The notes below the pieces were generated by a model. The model was not told where the DNA came from and ran no database searches. It saw only the letters and a program-made list of their open reading frames with translations. 64,000 bases of DNA, from positions 3,472,001-3,536,000 of the forward strand of contig NZ_CP026514.1 in the NCBI RefSeq assembly GCF_002953935.1. The letters run 5' to 3'. A program made the translations under genes and the position numbers. Source of the DNA: Arthrobacter sp. PGP41. Lineage in GTDB: Bacteria > Actinomycetota > Actinomycetes > Actinomycetales > Micrococcaceae. Positions within the stretch are counted from its first letter, which is position 1. Each line of letters starts with the position of its first letter. Shown here piece by piece: positions 1 through 8,254 of this stretch.

Positions 1-2289
1 GTGCCCGCCCGGGCTGACGGCGTGCAGCTCATCGGGCCTTCCGAGGGATCCGGTTACCGGGAGCCGCCGTCGCTGGTCCGCCGCGCCGACGGCCAGACCC
101 TCCAACTGACGCCGCTGCTGTTCGCAGTGCTGGAGGCAGTGGACGGGACACGGACCATGGAGGAGGTGGCCCGGCACGCCAGCGAGACGTCCGGAAGGCT
201 GATCAGCGCGGACAACGTCCGGACATTGATGGACTCACAGCTGCTGCCGCTGGGCCTGCTGCGGCTTGCGGACGGATCCCAGCCCGAGGTAAAGAAAGCA
301 GACCCGCTCCTGGGCATGCGTTTCCGCTACACAGTGACCGATCCGGAACGCACCCGCAAAATCACGTCCCCGTTCACGGTTCTGTTCAACCCGCTGATCG
401 TGGTGGCCGTGACGGCAGCGTTCCTGGCGGCCTGCTGGTGGGTGCTGATGGTTAAGGGACTTGGCGCGGCCACCCATGAGGCATTCGAAAAGCCTGTCCT
501 GCTCCTGCTGATCTTTGCCGTCACCATCCTGTCCGCGGGGTTCCACGAATTCGGGCACGCCGCCGCTGCCCGGAGGGGCGGGGCCACGCCCGGCGCCATG
601 GGTGCAGGCCTGTACCTCATCTGGCCGGCGTTCTTCACGGACGTCACGGATTCCTACCGCCTGGGCCGGGGCGGCCGCATCATCACGGACCTTGGCGGCC
701 TCTACTTCAACGCCATCGTTGCGGTGGCGATCATGGGCCTGTGGTGGGCTACAGGCCTGGACGCACTGCTCCTGGTGGTGGTCACGCAGATCCTGCAGAT
801 GGTCCGGCAGCTGCTGCCCCTGGTGCGGTTCGACGGCTACCACATCCTGGCCGACACCACCGGCGTCCCGGACCTGTTCCAGCGCATCAAGCCCACTCTG
901 TTGGGGCTTCTTCCGTGGCACTGGGGCCGGCCGGAGAACAAGGTCCTGAAGCCGTGGGCCCGGGCCGTGGTGACGTTGTGGGTCCTGGTGACTGTGCCGT
1001 TGCTGCTGTTCAGCCTGGCCATGATGGTGCTCGCCCTGCCCAGGCTGTTGGCCACCGCATGGGACAGCGCCGCGAAGCAACAGGAACTGCTCACCGACAG
1101 TCTCGCTGCCGGCGACCCGGCCGGCGCCGCCGTGCGCATCCTGGCGATCGTCGCCGTTGCCCTGCCAATGCTCGGCATGCTCTACATCCTGCTCCGGCTC
1201 CTGCGGCAACTGACCGTCGGCGCCTGGCAGAAAACCCGCGGCAGGCTGGTTCAGCGGTCATTGGCGATGGGTGCCGTGGCGGCCCTGCTGGCCGGGCTCG
1301 CCTGGGCATGGTGGCCCGACGGCGGGACGTACCGTCCCGTGCAGCCGTACGAACGCGGCATGCTGGCTGATGCTACGACGTCGATCCTGCCGGTTTCGGG
1401 CACCGCCCTGCAGGAAGGCGGCAGCGGACGCACCGTCGCCTTATGGCCCGAAGGCGCGGCCAGGCCCACCCGGGAGAACCCGCAGCTGAGCATGGTGCTG
1501 GTGCCCGTGGAAGGTGCGCCCGGCACCGTGCCCGCCCCGGCGGGCGGATCGTCCTCCGCCCCGGCCCCGTCCTGGGTGTTCCCGTTCGACCGGCCCGACG
1601 CCCCCGAGGAGGACGGCAACCAGGCCCTGGCCGTCAACACCACCGACGGGTCCGTGACCTACAGCGTCGCCTTCGCGCTGGTCTGGGCCGAGGACGGCGA
1701 ACCCGTTGATACCCGGAACGAGGCCTATGCCTTTGCCAGCTGCAGCGGGTGCGCGGCCGTGGCCGTGGGCTTCCAGGTGGTCCTCATCGTGGGGCAGACG
1801 GACGTGATTGTTCCCGAAAACCTGTCCGCGGCAGCCAATTACAACTGCTTCGAGTGCCTTACCTACGCACTGGCCAGCCAGCTCGTCCTTACCCTGGACG
1901 GTCCGCTGAGCGAAGCGGGCATGGCCTCCCTGCAGGCTCTGTGGGCCGAGATTGCCGAGTACGGCCGGAATATCCAGAACGTGCCGCTTTCCGAAATCCA
2001 GGCCACTCTGTCCGACTACAAGGCACAGATCATGGCCATCGTCCAGGCGGATCCCAGCGCCACACAAAGTTCGGCCCACACAGGCACTTCTGCTCCCCCT
2101 TCCTCACCCGGCACGGGCGCCGGTGCAACCGCTCCGGCAGGGACAGCGCCCGCCACCGCCCCGGCGACCCAGCCGGTGCCAGGCGAGGCGCCGCCGTCGT
2201 ACGCCCCCGTTGAGACACCGCTCCCAACGGCGGATACTGGGGGCACGGTTCCCGCAGCAGAGCCGCTTCCCACCGCAAACCCCACCTAG
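1..2289 (+). CDS. M50-family intramembrane zinc metalloprotease with PqqD-like N-terminal domain
   Basis: A polytopic membrane protein of at least 762 residues whose frame begins at a GTG on base 1, so a few N-terminal residues may lie upstream. Residues about 15-90 resemble a PqqD/RRE-like winged helix. A membrane block follows with the zinc motif HEFGH (182-186) and a later FDGYH (D278) that fits the third metal ligand of M50/site-2 proteases. More helices lie at about 320-350, 375-400 and 420-435. The C-terminal half carries two CxxC pairs (C581/C584 and C616/C619) and ends in a Pro/Ala/Thr-rich tail. The family is often called putative peptide zinc metalloprotease (YydH-like), and some members sit in peptide-maturation clusters; no precursor peptide is visible here. 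The 9-nt gap to the next gene suggests an operon. Fold is confident, substrate unknown. Confidence 0.8.
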   Translation: MPARADGVQLIGPSEGSGYREPPSLVRRADGQTLQLTPLLFAVLEAVDGTRTMEEVARHASETSGRLISADNVRTLMDSQLLPLGLLRLADGSQPEVKKADPLLGMRFRYTVTDPERTRKITSPFTVLFNPLIVVAVTAAFLAACWWVLMVKGLGAATHEAFEKPVLLLLIFAVTILSAGFHEFGHAAAARRGGATPGAMGAGLYLIWPAFFTDVTDSYRLGRGGRIITDLGGLYFNAIVAVAIMGLWWATGLDALLLVVVTQILQMVRQLLPLVRFDGYHILADTTGVPDLFQRIKPTLLGLLPWHWGRPENKVLKPWARAVVTLWVLVTVPLLLFSLAMMVLALPRLLATAWDSAAKQQELLTDSLAAGDPAGAAVRILAIVAVALPMLGMLYILLRLLRQLTVGAWQKTRGRLVQRSLAMGAVAALLAGLAWAWWPDGGTYRPVQPYERGMLADATTSILPVSGTALQEGGSGRTVALWPEGAARPTRENPQLSMVLVPVEGAPGTVPAPAGGSSSAPAPSWVFPFDRPDAPEEDGNQALAVNTTDGSVTYSVAFALVWAEDGEPVDTRNEAYAFASCSGCAAVAVGFQVVLIVGQTDVIVPENLSAAANYNCFECLTYALASQLVLTLDGPLSEAGMASLQALWAEIAEYGRNIQNVPLSEIQATLSDYKAQIMAIVQADPSATQSSAHTGTSAPPSSPGTGAGATAPAGTAPATAPATQPVPGEAPPSYAPVETPLPTADTGGTVPAAEPLPTANPT

Positions 2290-2297
2290 GAGAACAG

Positions 2298-2504
2298 ATG
2301 TCATTGGGCAAGGGAACGTCCGTGGAATGGAACACCCCGCAGGGCAAGACCCACGGCATGATCGTGGAAAAGAAGACCAGTGACTTTGAACTGGACGGGA
2401 ACACGCACCGTGCCAGCGAGGACGAGCCGCAGTATGTGGTGGAGTCGGCCAAGACCGGAGCCCGGGCCGCGCACAAGGCTACTGCCCTGACCGAAAAGAA
2501 GTAG
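2298..2504 (+). CDS. DUF2945 (HVA1-type TUDOR) small protein
   Basis: A 68-residue soluble protein with the DUF2945 pattern: an N-terminal VEWNTPQGKTHGMIVEKK stretch, then a central DGNTHRASEDEPQYVVES and a Lys-rich end. The family is a small beta-barrel (TUDOR-like) annotated as hypervirulence-associated in fungi, but in bacteria it has no proven function. AGGAGAAC upstream of the ATG is a good ribosome-binding site. It sits between the M50 protease and the flavoprotein with gaps under 10 nt, so the three are probably co-transcribed. Confidence 0.8.
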   Translation: MSLGKGTSVEWNTPQGKTHGMIVEKKTSDFELDGNTHRASEDEPQYVVESAKTGARAAHKATALTEKK

Positions 2505-2508
2505 CACG

Positions 2509-3705
2509 GTGGCCGCACAGCACGAGGTTGTCATCATCGGCGGCGGCAACGCCGGCGTGTCACTGGCCGCCCGACTGGAGCGCTACGGGGTGAAGGACGT
2601 GGCCGTCGTCGAGCCCAAGGACCACCACTTCTACCAGCCGCTGTTCTCCCACATCGCCGGCGGCCGGGCCCAGGCCACGGAGGCAGTCCGCTCGCAGGAA
2701 TCCGTGACACCCCAGGGCGTGACCTGGATCCGCGACGCCGCCGCCGGTGTGGACACGGATGCGAACACCGTCACCCTGGCGTCCGGTTCCACCGTGTCCT
2801 ACGGACAGCTGGTGGTGTGCCCCGGCCTGCAGTATGACTGGGATGCCGTGCCCGGCCTGGCCGAGGCCGTGCACTCGCCCTCCGGCACCTCGCACTACGA
2901 GTTCGAACTGGCGTCCAAGGCCTGGACCCTGTTGAGCGGCCTGGCGTCCGGCACGGCAGTCTTCACCATGCCCGCCGGGCCCGTCAAATGCGGCGGCGCC
3001 AGCCAGAAACCCATGTACCTGGCCTGCGACTACTGGCGGGAGCAGGGTGTCCTGGACCGGATCCGCGTGGTGATGGTCCAGCCCTACCCCACGGTGTTCG
3101 GCGTGCCGGAGGTGGACCGGGAACTTGACCGCAAGATCGCCGAGTACGGCATCGAGCTGCGGACCAACAGCGAACTCGTCGCCGTGGACGCGGCCGGCCA
3201 GACAGCAACCATCCGGGACCTGGCCGCCGGTACCGAAGAGAACCTGCACTACGACGTCCTCAACGCCGTTCCGCCGCAGTCCGCCCCGGACTGGCTCAAG
3301 GCGACCGACCTGCCTGCAGCCGGCGACACCGGCGGCTTCGTGGAGGTGGACCGGCAGACGCTCCGGCACATCCGGTTCCAGAACGTCTGGTCGCTGGGGG
3401 ACGCCGCCGGAACCACCAATTCCAAGTCGGGGGGCGCCCTGCGGAAGCAGACCAAGGTCCTGGCCAAAAACCTGGTGGCCGCGCGGAAAGGCAAGGCCCT
3501 GCGGGCAAAGTACAACGGCTACTCGGTGTGCCCCTTCACGGTGTCCCGCAACACCGTGGTGTTCGCCGAGTTCGATGACCGGTACCGGCCCATGCCCACC
3601 ATCCCGCGGGTGCCCACGTGGAACGAAAGCAGGCTGTCCTGGGTGGTGGACCGGGACATCTTCCCGCAGGTCTACTGGAACCTGATCCTCAAGGGCCGGG
3701 CTTAG
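2509..3705 (+). CDS. Sulfide:quinone oxidoreductase-like FAD-dependent oxidoreductase
   Basis: A 398-residue flavoprotein starting at GTG, 4 nt after the preceding stop. The dinucleotide-binding motif GGGNAGVSLAARL opens the protein. The middle has MPAGPVKCGGASQKPMYLAC, with cysteines in the region where SQR-family enzymes place a redox-active cysteine, and SLGDAAGTTNSKSGGA binds the FAD near residue 300. A third cysteine follows in YSVCPFTVSRNTVVFAEF, so three cysteines occur at SQR-like positions. This supports a sulfide- or persulfide-oxidising quinone reductase at the membrane. Without alignment a type II NADH dehydrogenase relative cannot be fully excluded, but the cysteine pattern favours SQR. 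Confidence 0.75.
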   Translation: MAAQHEVVIIGGGNAGVSLAARLERYGVKDVAVVEPKDHHFYQPLFSHIAGGRAQATEAVRSQESVTPQGVTWIRDAAAGVDTDANTVTLASGSTVSYGQLVVCPGLQYDWDAVPGLAEAVHSPSGTSHYEFELASKAWTLLSGLASGTAVFTMPAGPVKCGGASQKPMYLACDYWREQGVLDRIRVVMVQPYPTVFGVPEVDRELDRKIAEYGIELRTNSELVAVDAAGQTATIRDLAAGTEENLHYDVLNAVPPQSAPDWLKATDLPAAGDTGGFVEVDRQTLRHIRFQNVWSLGDAAGTTNSKSGGALRKQTKVLAKNLVAARKGKALRAKYNGYSVCPFTVSRNTVVFAEFDDRYRPMPTIPRVPTWNESRLSWVVDRDIFPQVYWNLILKGRA

Positions 3706-3781
3706 GTGAGAGAGCGTTCGGGGAAATCCCACATCAAGTGAGAGAGCGTTCGGGGAAATCCCACATCAAGTGAGAGAGCGT
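3706..3781. repeat. Direct repeat of 32-bp GTGAGAGAGCGT unit (family B)
   Basis: Two identical 32-bp units (3706-3737 and 3738-3769), each starting GTGAGAGAGCGTTCGGGGAA, and a 12-bp third start fill the gap between the flavoprotein and ackA, which converge. The same GTGAGAGAGCGT core, direct and inverted, recurs at 12437-12604. This looks like a dispersed intergenic repeat family. Confidence 0.85.
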
Positions 3782-3784
3782 CGG

Positions 3785-4948
3785 TTACCCGGCCGAGGAA
3801 GTCACGACGGCGGCAGTCGCCTCCGCGATGGCGCGCTCCTCGTCAGTGGGAACCACCAGGACGGGGATGGCGGATTGTGCCGTGGAAATGACGCGCGCTT
3901 CCCTGGACCGCTCGGCGTTCAGGCCGGCGTCGAGTTCTATGCCCAGCGCGCCAAGCCTGTCCGTCACCAAGGCACGGAACTGGTGCGAGTTCTCGCCGAT
4001 CCCCGCCGTGAACACCAGGGCCTTGGCACCGCCCACGGCCACGTGGTACCCGCCGATGTACTTGGCCAGCCGGTAGGAGGTGATGCCGAGCGCCGTCGCA
4101 GCCTTGGCATCGCCGGACTCGGAGGCCTCCACCACCGAGCGCATGTCGTTGTTGCCGGCCAGGCCCTTCAGCCCCGACTCCCGGTTGAGCATGGTGTCCA
4201 GGTCCTCGGGTGTCCAGCCTGCCCGGCCCAGGAACACCAGGATGGACGGGTCCAGGTCGCCCGAGCGGGTCCCCATCACCAGTCCTTCCAAGGGCGTGAA
4301 GCCCATGGAGGTGTCCACCGACCGGCCGCCGCGGATGGCGGTGGCTGAGGCGCCGTTGCCCAGGTGGGCGATCACGCCGTCGAACTCTTCCATGGGCAGG
4401 TCCATAAGCGCGGCGGCGCGGCGCGCCACGTACTCGTGGGAGGTGCCGTGGAAGCCGTAGCGGCGGATGCCGTGGTTGGTGTACAGCTCGTCCGGCACGG
4501 CGTAGCGCCAGGCGTGCTCGGGGAGGGTGCGGTGGAAGGCGGTGTCGAACACGGCAACCTGCGGCATGTCCGGCCACTTCCTGGTGATGGCCCGGATTCC
4601 CAGCACGTTGGCCGGGTTGTGCAGCGGCGCCAGCGGGTTCAGGCGCTCGATGGCACGGGTGATCTCGTTGTCAATCAGCACGGGCTCGGCGAACCGCTCG
4701 CCGCCGTGCACCACCCGGTGGCCCACTGCCGCCAGCTCCAGATCGCCGAGTTCCCGGTGGATGGCGGCGTCCACCTGTTCCAGCGCCTCGGCATGGTCCC
4801 GCGGGCCCTCGATCTCGCCGTCCCCGTCGCCGCCGTTGCCCATGCCGATCTTCTCGATCAGCCCCTCGGTCAGGACGCTCCCGGCCGCGACATCGCGGAC
4901 CTGGTATTTGAGCGACGACGATCCGGAGTTGATGACGAGCACGAGCAT
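3785..4948 (-). CDS. ackA: Acetate kinase
   Basis: A 387-residue acetate kinase (acetate + ATP to acetyl phosphate + ADP, reversible), a cytosolic ASKHA-fold enzyme. Near the N-terminus is VINSGSSSLKYQV. The middle has HRVVHGGERF, VFDTAFHRTLP, RRYGFHGTSHEYVA and IAHLGNGAS, and near the C-terminus is FTAGIGENS. All of these are family signatures, and the length is normal. It lies downstream of pta on the same strand, but a small gene on the opposite strand and a large inverted repeat intervene, so ackA may have its own promoter. Confidence 0.97.
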   Translation of the reverse strand: MLVLVINSGSSSLKYQVRDVAAGSVLTEGLIEKIGMGNGGDGDGEIEGPRDHAEALEQVDAAIHRELGDLELAAVGHRVVHGGERFAEPVLIDNEITRAIERLNPLAPLHNPANVLGIRAITRKWPDMPQVAVFDTAFHRTLPEHAWRYAVPDELYTNHGIRRYGFHGTSHEYVARRAAALMDLPMEEFDGVIAHLGNGASATAIRGGRSVDTSMGFTPLEGLVMGTRSGDLDPSILVFLGRAGWTPEDLDTMLNRESGLKGLAGNNDMRSVVEASESGDAKAATALGITSYRLAKYIGGYHVAVGGAKALVFTAGIGENSHQFRALVTDRLGALGIELDAGLNAERSREARVISTAQSAIPVLVVPTDEERAIAEATAAVVTSSAG

Positions 4949-5084
4949 GAGGGGCCTCCTGAGCCTTGCTTCTGCGGTTCAAACCCCACTATAGGTGGGC
5001 GCGGCGGCTGTTTCCTTGCGGATGGGCGCGGCTGCGCCTAGAGTCGGGGCGGACAGGCTGGACCACGCCCGAGAGGACACTTCC

Positions 5085-5390
5085 ATGACGAACGAACCCG
5101 CGTCGATTGACGAGAATGATCCCACCAACACGGGATCCAGCAGTACCGCTCCCCTGAACGCCCAGGCGGACTCGGATGCCCGGCCGGGCTCCGGAAAGAA
5201 GGACCCCACGGTGGTGGAGGGCGCCAACCCGGCGCTGGATGATACCGGCAACCTCAAGGCCGCCGAAACCGGAGAAGCCCCCGAGGCCCCGGAGAACGCG
5301 GAGGACCTGGACCTCACCCCGCAGGGCCTGTCCGACGAGCCTGCCAAGCAGGAGGACCAGGAGAGCCTGGCCAAGCCGGACAACAGCTGA
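5085..5390 (+). CDS. Small acidic hypothetical protein
   Basis: A 101-residue very acidic, hydrophilic protein with no predicted membrane segment or recognisable domain, rich in Glu, Asp, Pro and Ala and probably disordered. I chose the ATG at 5085 because GAGAGGACAC lies just upstream; a longer frame reaches back to 4995 but adds unconvincing residues. It sits between ackA and pta on the opposite strand and ends 11 nt before a perfect inverted repeat. Proteins of this composition are common as lineage-specific small genes in Arthrobacter; no function is proposed. Confidence 0.6.
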   Translation: MTNEPASIDENDPTNTGSSSTAPLNAQADSDARPGSGKKDPTVVEGANPALDDTGNLKAAETGEAPEAPENAEDLDLTPQGLSDEPAKQEDQESLAKPDNS

Positions 5391-5400
5391 CGGGCCGCTT

Positions 5401-5471
5401 ACAGCAACGCGGGGTCACTCCATGCCCGATGACGCGCCCAAATTGGGCGTGGAGTGACCCCGCGTTGCTGT
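5401..5471. repeat. Perfect 22-bp inverted repeat (family C), possible bidirectional terminator
   Basis: Arms 5401-5422 (starting ACAGCAACGCGGGGTCACTC) and 5450-5471 are exact reverse complements around a 27-bp centre that itself contains CCCAAATTGGG. It separates converging genes (the small acidic gene and pta). A degenerate relative lies at 34321-34384. There is no U-run, so a repeat element is as likely as a terminator. Confidence 0.8.
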
Positions 5472-5480
5472 ATGAAACAC

Positions 5481-7553
5481 CTAGGAGGCCTGCGCCTGGA
5501 TGGCCGTGATGGCCACGGTGTTCACGATGTCCTCCACGGTGCAGCCGCGGGAGAGATCGTTGACCGGCTTCCGCAGGCCCTGCAGGACGGGCCCGACGGC
5601 GACCGCCCCTGAGCTCTGCTGCACCGCCTTGTACGTGTTGTTGCCGGTGTTGAGGTCCGGGAAGATGAACACGGTGGCCTGCCCGGCAACCGAGGATCCC
5701 GGCATCTTGGACTCGGCGATGGAGGCGTCCACGGCGGCGTCGTACTGGATGGGGCCCTCGACTGCGAGGTCCGGCCGGCGCTCACGGACCAGCTCCGTGG
5801 CCTGCCGCACCTCGTCCACTGCCTCGCCGGAGCCCGAGCCGCCCGTTGAGTAGGACAGCATGGCCACCCGGGGCTCCACCCCGAACTGGGCAGCGGTCTC
5901 CGCCGAAGCCAGCGCAATGTCCGCCAACTGCTCCACGTTCGGGTCCGGGTTCACCGCGCAGTCGCCGTAGACCAGCACCCGGTCCGGCATGAGCATCAGG
6001 AACACCGAGGACACGATTTTCACGCCCTCGCGCGTCTTCACGAACTCCAGGGCCGGACGGATGGTGTGGGCCGTGGTGTGCGCGGCGCCGGACACCATGC
6101 CGTCCACGACGCCCAGCTGGACCATCATGGTGCCGAAGTAGCTGACGTCCTGCATGATCTCCAGCGCCTTGGCCAGGTCCACGCCCTTGTGCGCCCTCAG
6201 CTCGGCGTACTTCTCGGCAAACTTCTGCCGCAGGTCCGAGGTGGCCGGATCCACGATGCTGATGCCGGTGAGGTCGATGCCGTTCGCTGCGGCCAGTTCG
6301 CGGACGTCAGGCTCCGGCCCGAGCACCGTAAGGTCGCAGACGTCGCGCCGGTGCAGGATCTCCGCCGCCCGCAGGATCCTCACATCGGTCCCCTCCGGCA
6401 GCACCACGTGCCGCCGCTGCGAGCGGGCACGCTCGATGAGGTCGTGCAGGAAGCGCAGCGGAGTCATCCGCTCGGCACGCGGCAGGTGCAGGCGCTCCAC
6501 GAGTTCGTTTTCATCCACCCGGCGGGACCACAGCCCCAGGGCAGAAGCAACCTTGCGGCGGTGCCCGGACCAGATCTCGCTGCGGACTTCGGAGACCCGG
6601 CGGGCCGTGGTGTAGGTGTCCTCCTTCGTGGCGAACACGGGAAACGGCGCCTGCGCCAGGAGCGGGTAGATATTGGCGTCCGGCGCGAGCCCGCCTGTGA
6701 GGATGAGCGCGGACGCCACCGGGAACTCGGGCGAGAAGGACGAGGCCAGGCACGCCACCATCACGTCGGCCCGGTCCCCGGGAACAATCACCAGGGCGCC
6801 CTCATCCAGCACGTTCAGGAAGTTGCCCACGTTCATGGCCGCCACCTTGATGTCCTTCACGTCGCGCTCCATGTCCCGCCGGCCGGCGATCTGCCGGACG
6901 CCCAGCGCCGTAGCCACTTCACCGGTGGTGGGCCGGGCAATCTCCTCCAGTTCCGGCAGGACGTAGACGGGCCGCTTGGACGCGCCGGGCTTTACCGCCG
7001 CCCCGATGGCCTCGACGTCCTCCGGGTCCGCACGGTTCACCAGGATGGCCAGCAGCGCGCACCGTTCGGCGGCAAGTTCCTTCCGGGCGACCTCGACGGC
7101 GGCCACGGCCTCCGCAACGGTCCGCCCCTTGGCGCCCACCACCGCCACCACGGGCGTGGCCAGGTTGTTCGCCAGGCGGGCGTTGAGATCGAATTCGACG
7201 GCGGCATCCTGGCCCGCCAGGTCGGTTCCCTCGACGATCACCACATCGCAGTGCCGCGAAATGTCGGCGAAAATCTCCACGCAGCGGGCATCGATCTCGG
7301 CGCGGTTGCCTTCCGCCAGCAGATCACGGACTTCGGCGTGGGTCAGTCCGCCGCGGCACCGCTCATCCTCCAGCGCGAAGCGGGATTTCATCAGCGCCAC
7401 CATGGGATCGGCCGTGGCATCCGGGCCGTGGACCACGGGTTTGAAGAAGCCGATCCTGTCCGCGTGCCGGTGCAGGGTATCCGCCAGGCCCAGGGCAACG
7501 AGTGACTTGCCCGAGCCGGGGGTGGTTGCGCTGACGTAAATGCCTTTGGCCAT
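5481..7553 (-). CDS. pta: Phosphate acetyltransferase
   Basis: A 690-residue long-form Pta, converting acetyl-CoA + phosphate to acetyl phosphate + CoA and pairing with AckA in acetate overflow or assimilation. The N-terminus MAKGIYVSATTPGSGKS is a BioD-like P-loop domain, followed by a DRTGG domain, and residues about 370-690 are the catalytic PTA_PTB domain (ending with GPVLQGLRKPVNDLSRG, typical of the C-terminus). The start at 7553 is supported by AAAGGGCGG just upstream; the frame stays open back to 7631 but without homology. It diverges from paaI. Confidence 0.96.
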   Translation of the reverse strand: MAKGIYVSATTPGSGKSLVALGLADTLHRHADRIGFFKPVVHGPDATADPMVALMKSRFALEDERCRGGLTHAEVRDLLAEGNRAEIDARCVEIFADISRHCDVVIVEGTDLAGQDAAVEFDLNARLANNLATPVVAVVGAKGRTVAEAVAAVEVARKELAAERCALLAILVNRADPEDVEAIGAAVKPGASKRPVYVLPELEEIARPTTGEVATALGVRQIAGRRDMERDVKDIKVAAMNVGNFLNVLDEGALVIVPGDRADVMVACLASSFSPEFPVASALILTGGLAPDANIYPLLAQAPFPVFATKEDTYTTARRVSEVRSEIWSGHRRKVASALGLWSRRVDENELVERLHLPRAERMTPLRFLHDLIERARSQRRHVVLPEGTDVRILRAAEILHRRDVCDLTVLGPEPDVRELAAANGIDLTGISIVDPATSDLRQKFAEKYAELRAHKGVDLAKALEIMQDVSYFGTMMVQLGVVDGMVSGAAHTTAHTIRPALEFVKTREGVKIVSSVFLMLMPDRVLVYGDCAVNPDPNVEQLADIALASAETAAQFGVEPRVAMLSYSTGGSGSGEAVDEVRQATELVRERRPDLAVEGPIQYDAAVDASIAESKMPGSSVAGQATVFIFPDLNTGNNTYKAVQQSSGAVAVGPVLQGLRKPVNDLSRGCTVEDIVNTVAITAIQAQAS

Positions 7554-7633
7554 GGTCCGCCCTTTGCTGTGCTGGTGCCGGTCACTCAATCCTTGCACCT
7601 CCCCGGCGGGATGCGTGCCGCCGTCGTCCATTG

Positions 7634-7705
7634 CAGCCCAGTTTTCGAACGCCTCCCCGGACTGCCCCCGCAGGCTGCTGGCCTGGACCCTCCAAAACTG
7701 GGCTG
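7634..7705. repeat. 12-bp inverted repeat in the pta-paaI gap (family E)
   Basis: CAGCCCAGTTTT (7634-7645) and AAAACTGGGCTG (7694-7705) are perfect inverted arms separated by 48 bp, in the divergent gap between pta and paaI. No second copy was noticed in the window. Confidence 0.6.
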
Positions 7706-7745
7706 ATCCGGCCGGCCACCCTTGACACAGGACCCCTCCATGGGA

Positions 7746-7767
7746 TTACCTAATGAACATTCGGTAA
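7746..7767. promoter_or_regulatory. PaaR-like operator upstream of paaI-paaK
   Basis: A 22-bp imperfect palindrome, TTACCTAATG...CATTCGGTAA, ends 22 nt before the paaI start. The same 22-bp element occurs before paaR (9732), between paaZ and the second thioesterase (14775) and before the thiolase operon (21569). It resembles the PaaR site described in Corynebacterium (ACCG...CGGT core). Confidence 0.75.
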
Positions 7768-7789
7768 ATAAAGCTGGAGGCAATGACGC

Positions 7790-8248
7790 ATGGCTGAGAC
7801 CGCCCTTTCCGGGCCCACACACCAGATCCTGGAGAACGACTACGCCTCCGAGTGGATGGGAATCCAGGTCCTCGCCATCAGCGACGGGCACGCCACCATC
7901 CGGATGACCCTCCGGCAGGAAATGCTCAACGGCTTCGGTATGGCCCACGGCGGAATGATCTTCGCCTTCGGCGACACCGCGTTCGCCCTCGCCTGCAACC
8001 CGGCCGTGCCGGCACCCGGCGAGGAAAACAGCATCACCGTGGCCTCCGGCGTCGACATCAACTTCCTTAAACCGGCCTTCCGCGGCCAGGTGCTCACCGC
8101 GGTGGCGGACCGCCGCTCCAGCGCCGGGCGCAGCGGCCTGTACGACATCCAGATTTTCGCCGCCGATGCCCCGCCCGCCGACGCCGGCCAGCCAGGCGAG
8201 CTCATTGCCGAGTTCCGCGGACGCAGCCGCACCATCCCCAAGAAGTAG
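7790..8248 (+). CDS. paaI: Hydroxyphenylacetyl-CoA thioesterase PaaI
   Basis: A 152-residue hotdog-fold thioesterase. The core GFGMAHGGMIFAFGDTAFALACN contains the HGG and downstream Asp typical of PaaI, and SGVDINFLKPA follows. PaaI is thought to release CoA from stalled or misfolded phenylacetate intermediates. GGAGG lies 8 nt before the ATG. It is the first gene after a PaaR-like operator and is separated by 6 nt from paaK, so the pair is an operon induced by phenylacetyl-CoA. The length is normal for the family. Confidence 0.93.
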   Translation: MAETALSGPTHQILENDYASEWMGIQVLAISDGHATIRMTLRQEMLNGFGMAHGGMIFAFGDTAFALACNPAVPAPGEENSITVASGVDINFLKPAFRGQVLTAVADRRSSAGRSGLYDIQIFAADAPPADAGQPGELIAEFRGRSRTIPKK

Positions 8249-8254
8249 GAAACC

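Noticed and set aside
3706..3781. Direct 32-bp repeats suggested a small CRISPR or integration site
   Set aside because: No spacer lies between units, no integrase or cas genes are near, and the core recurs in inverted form elsewhere.
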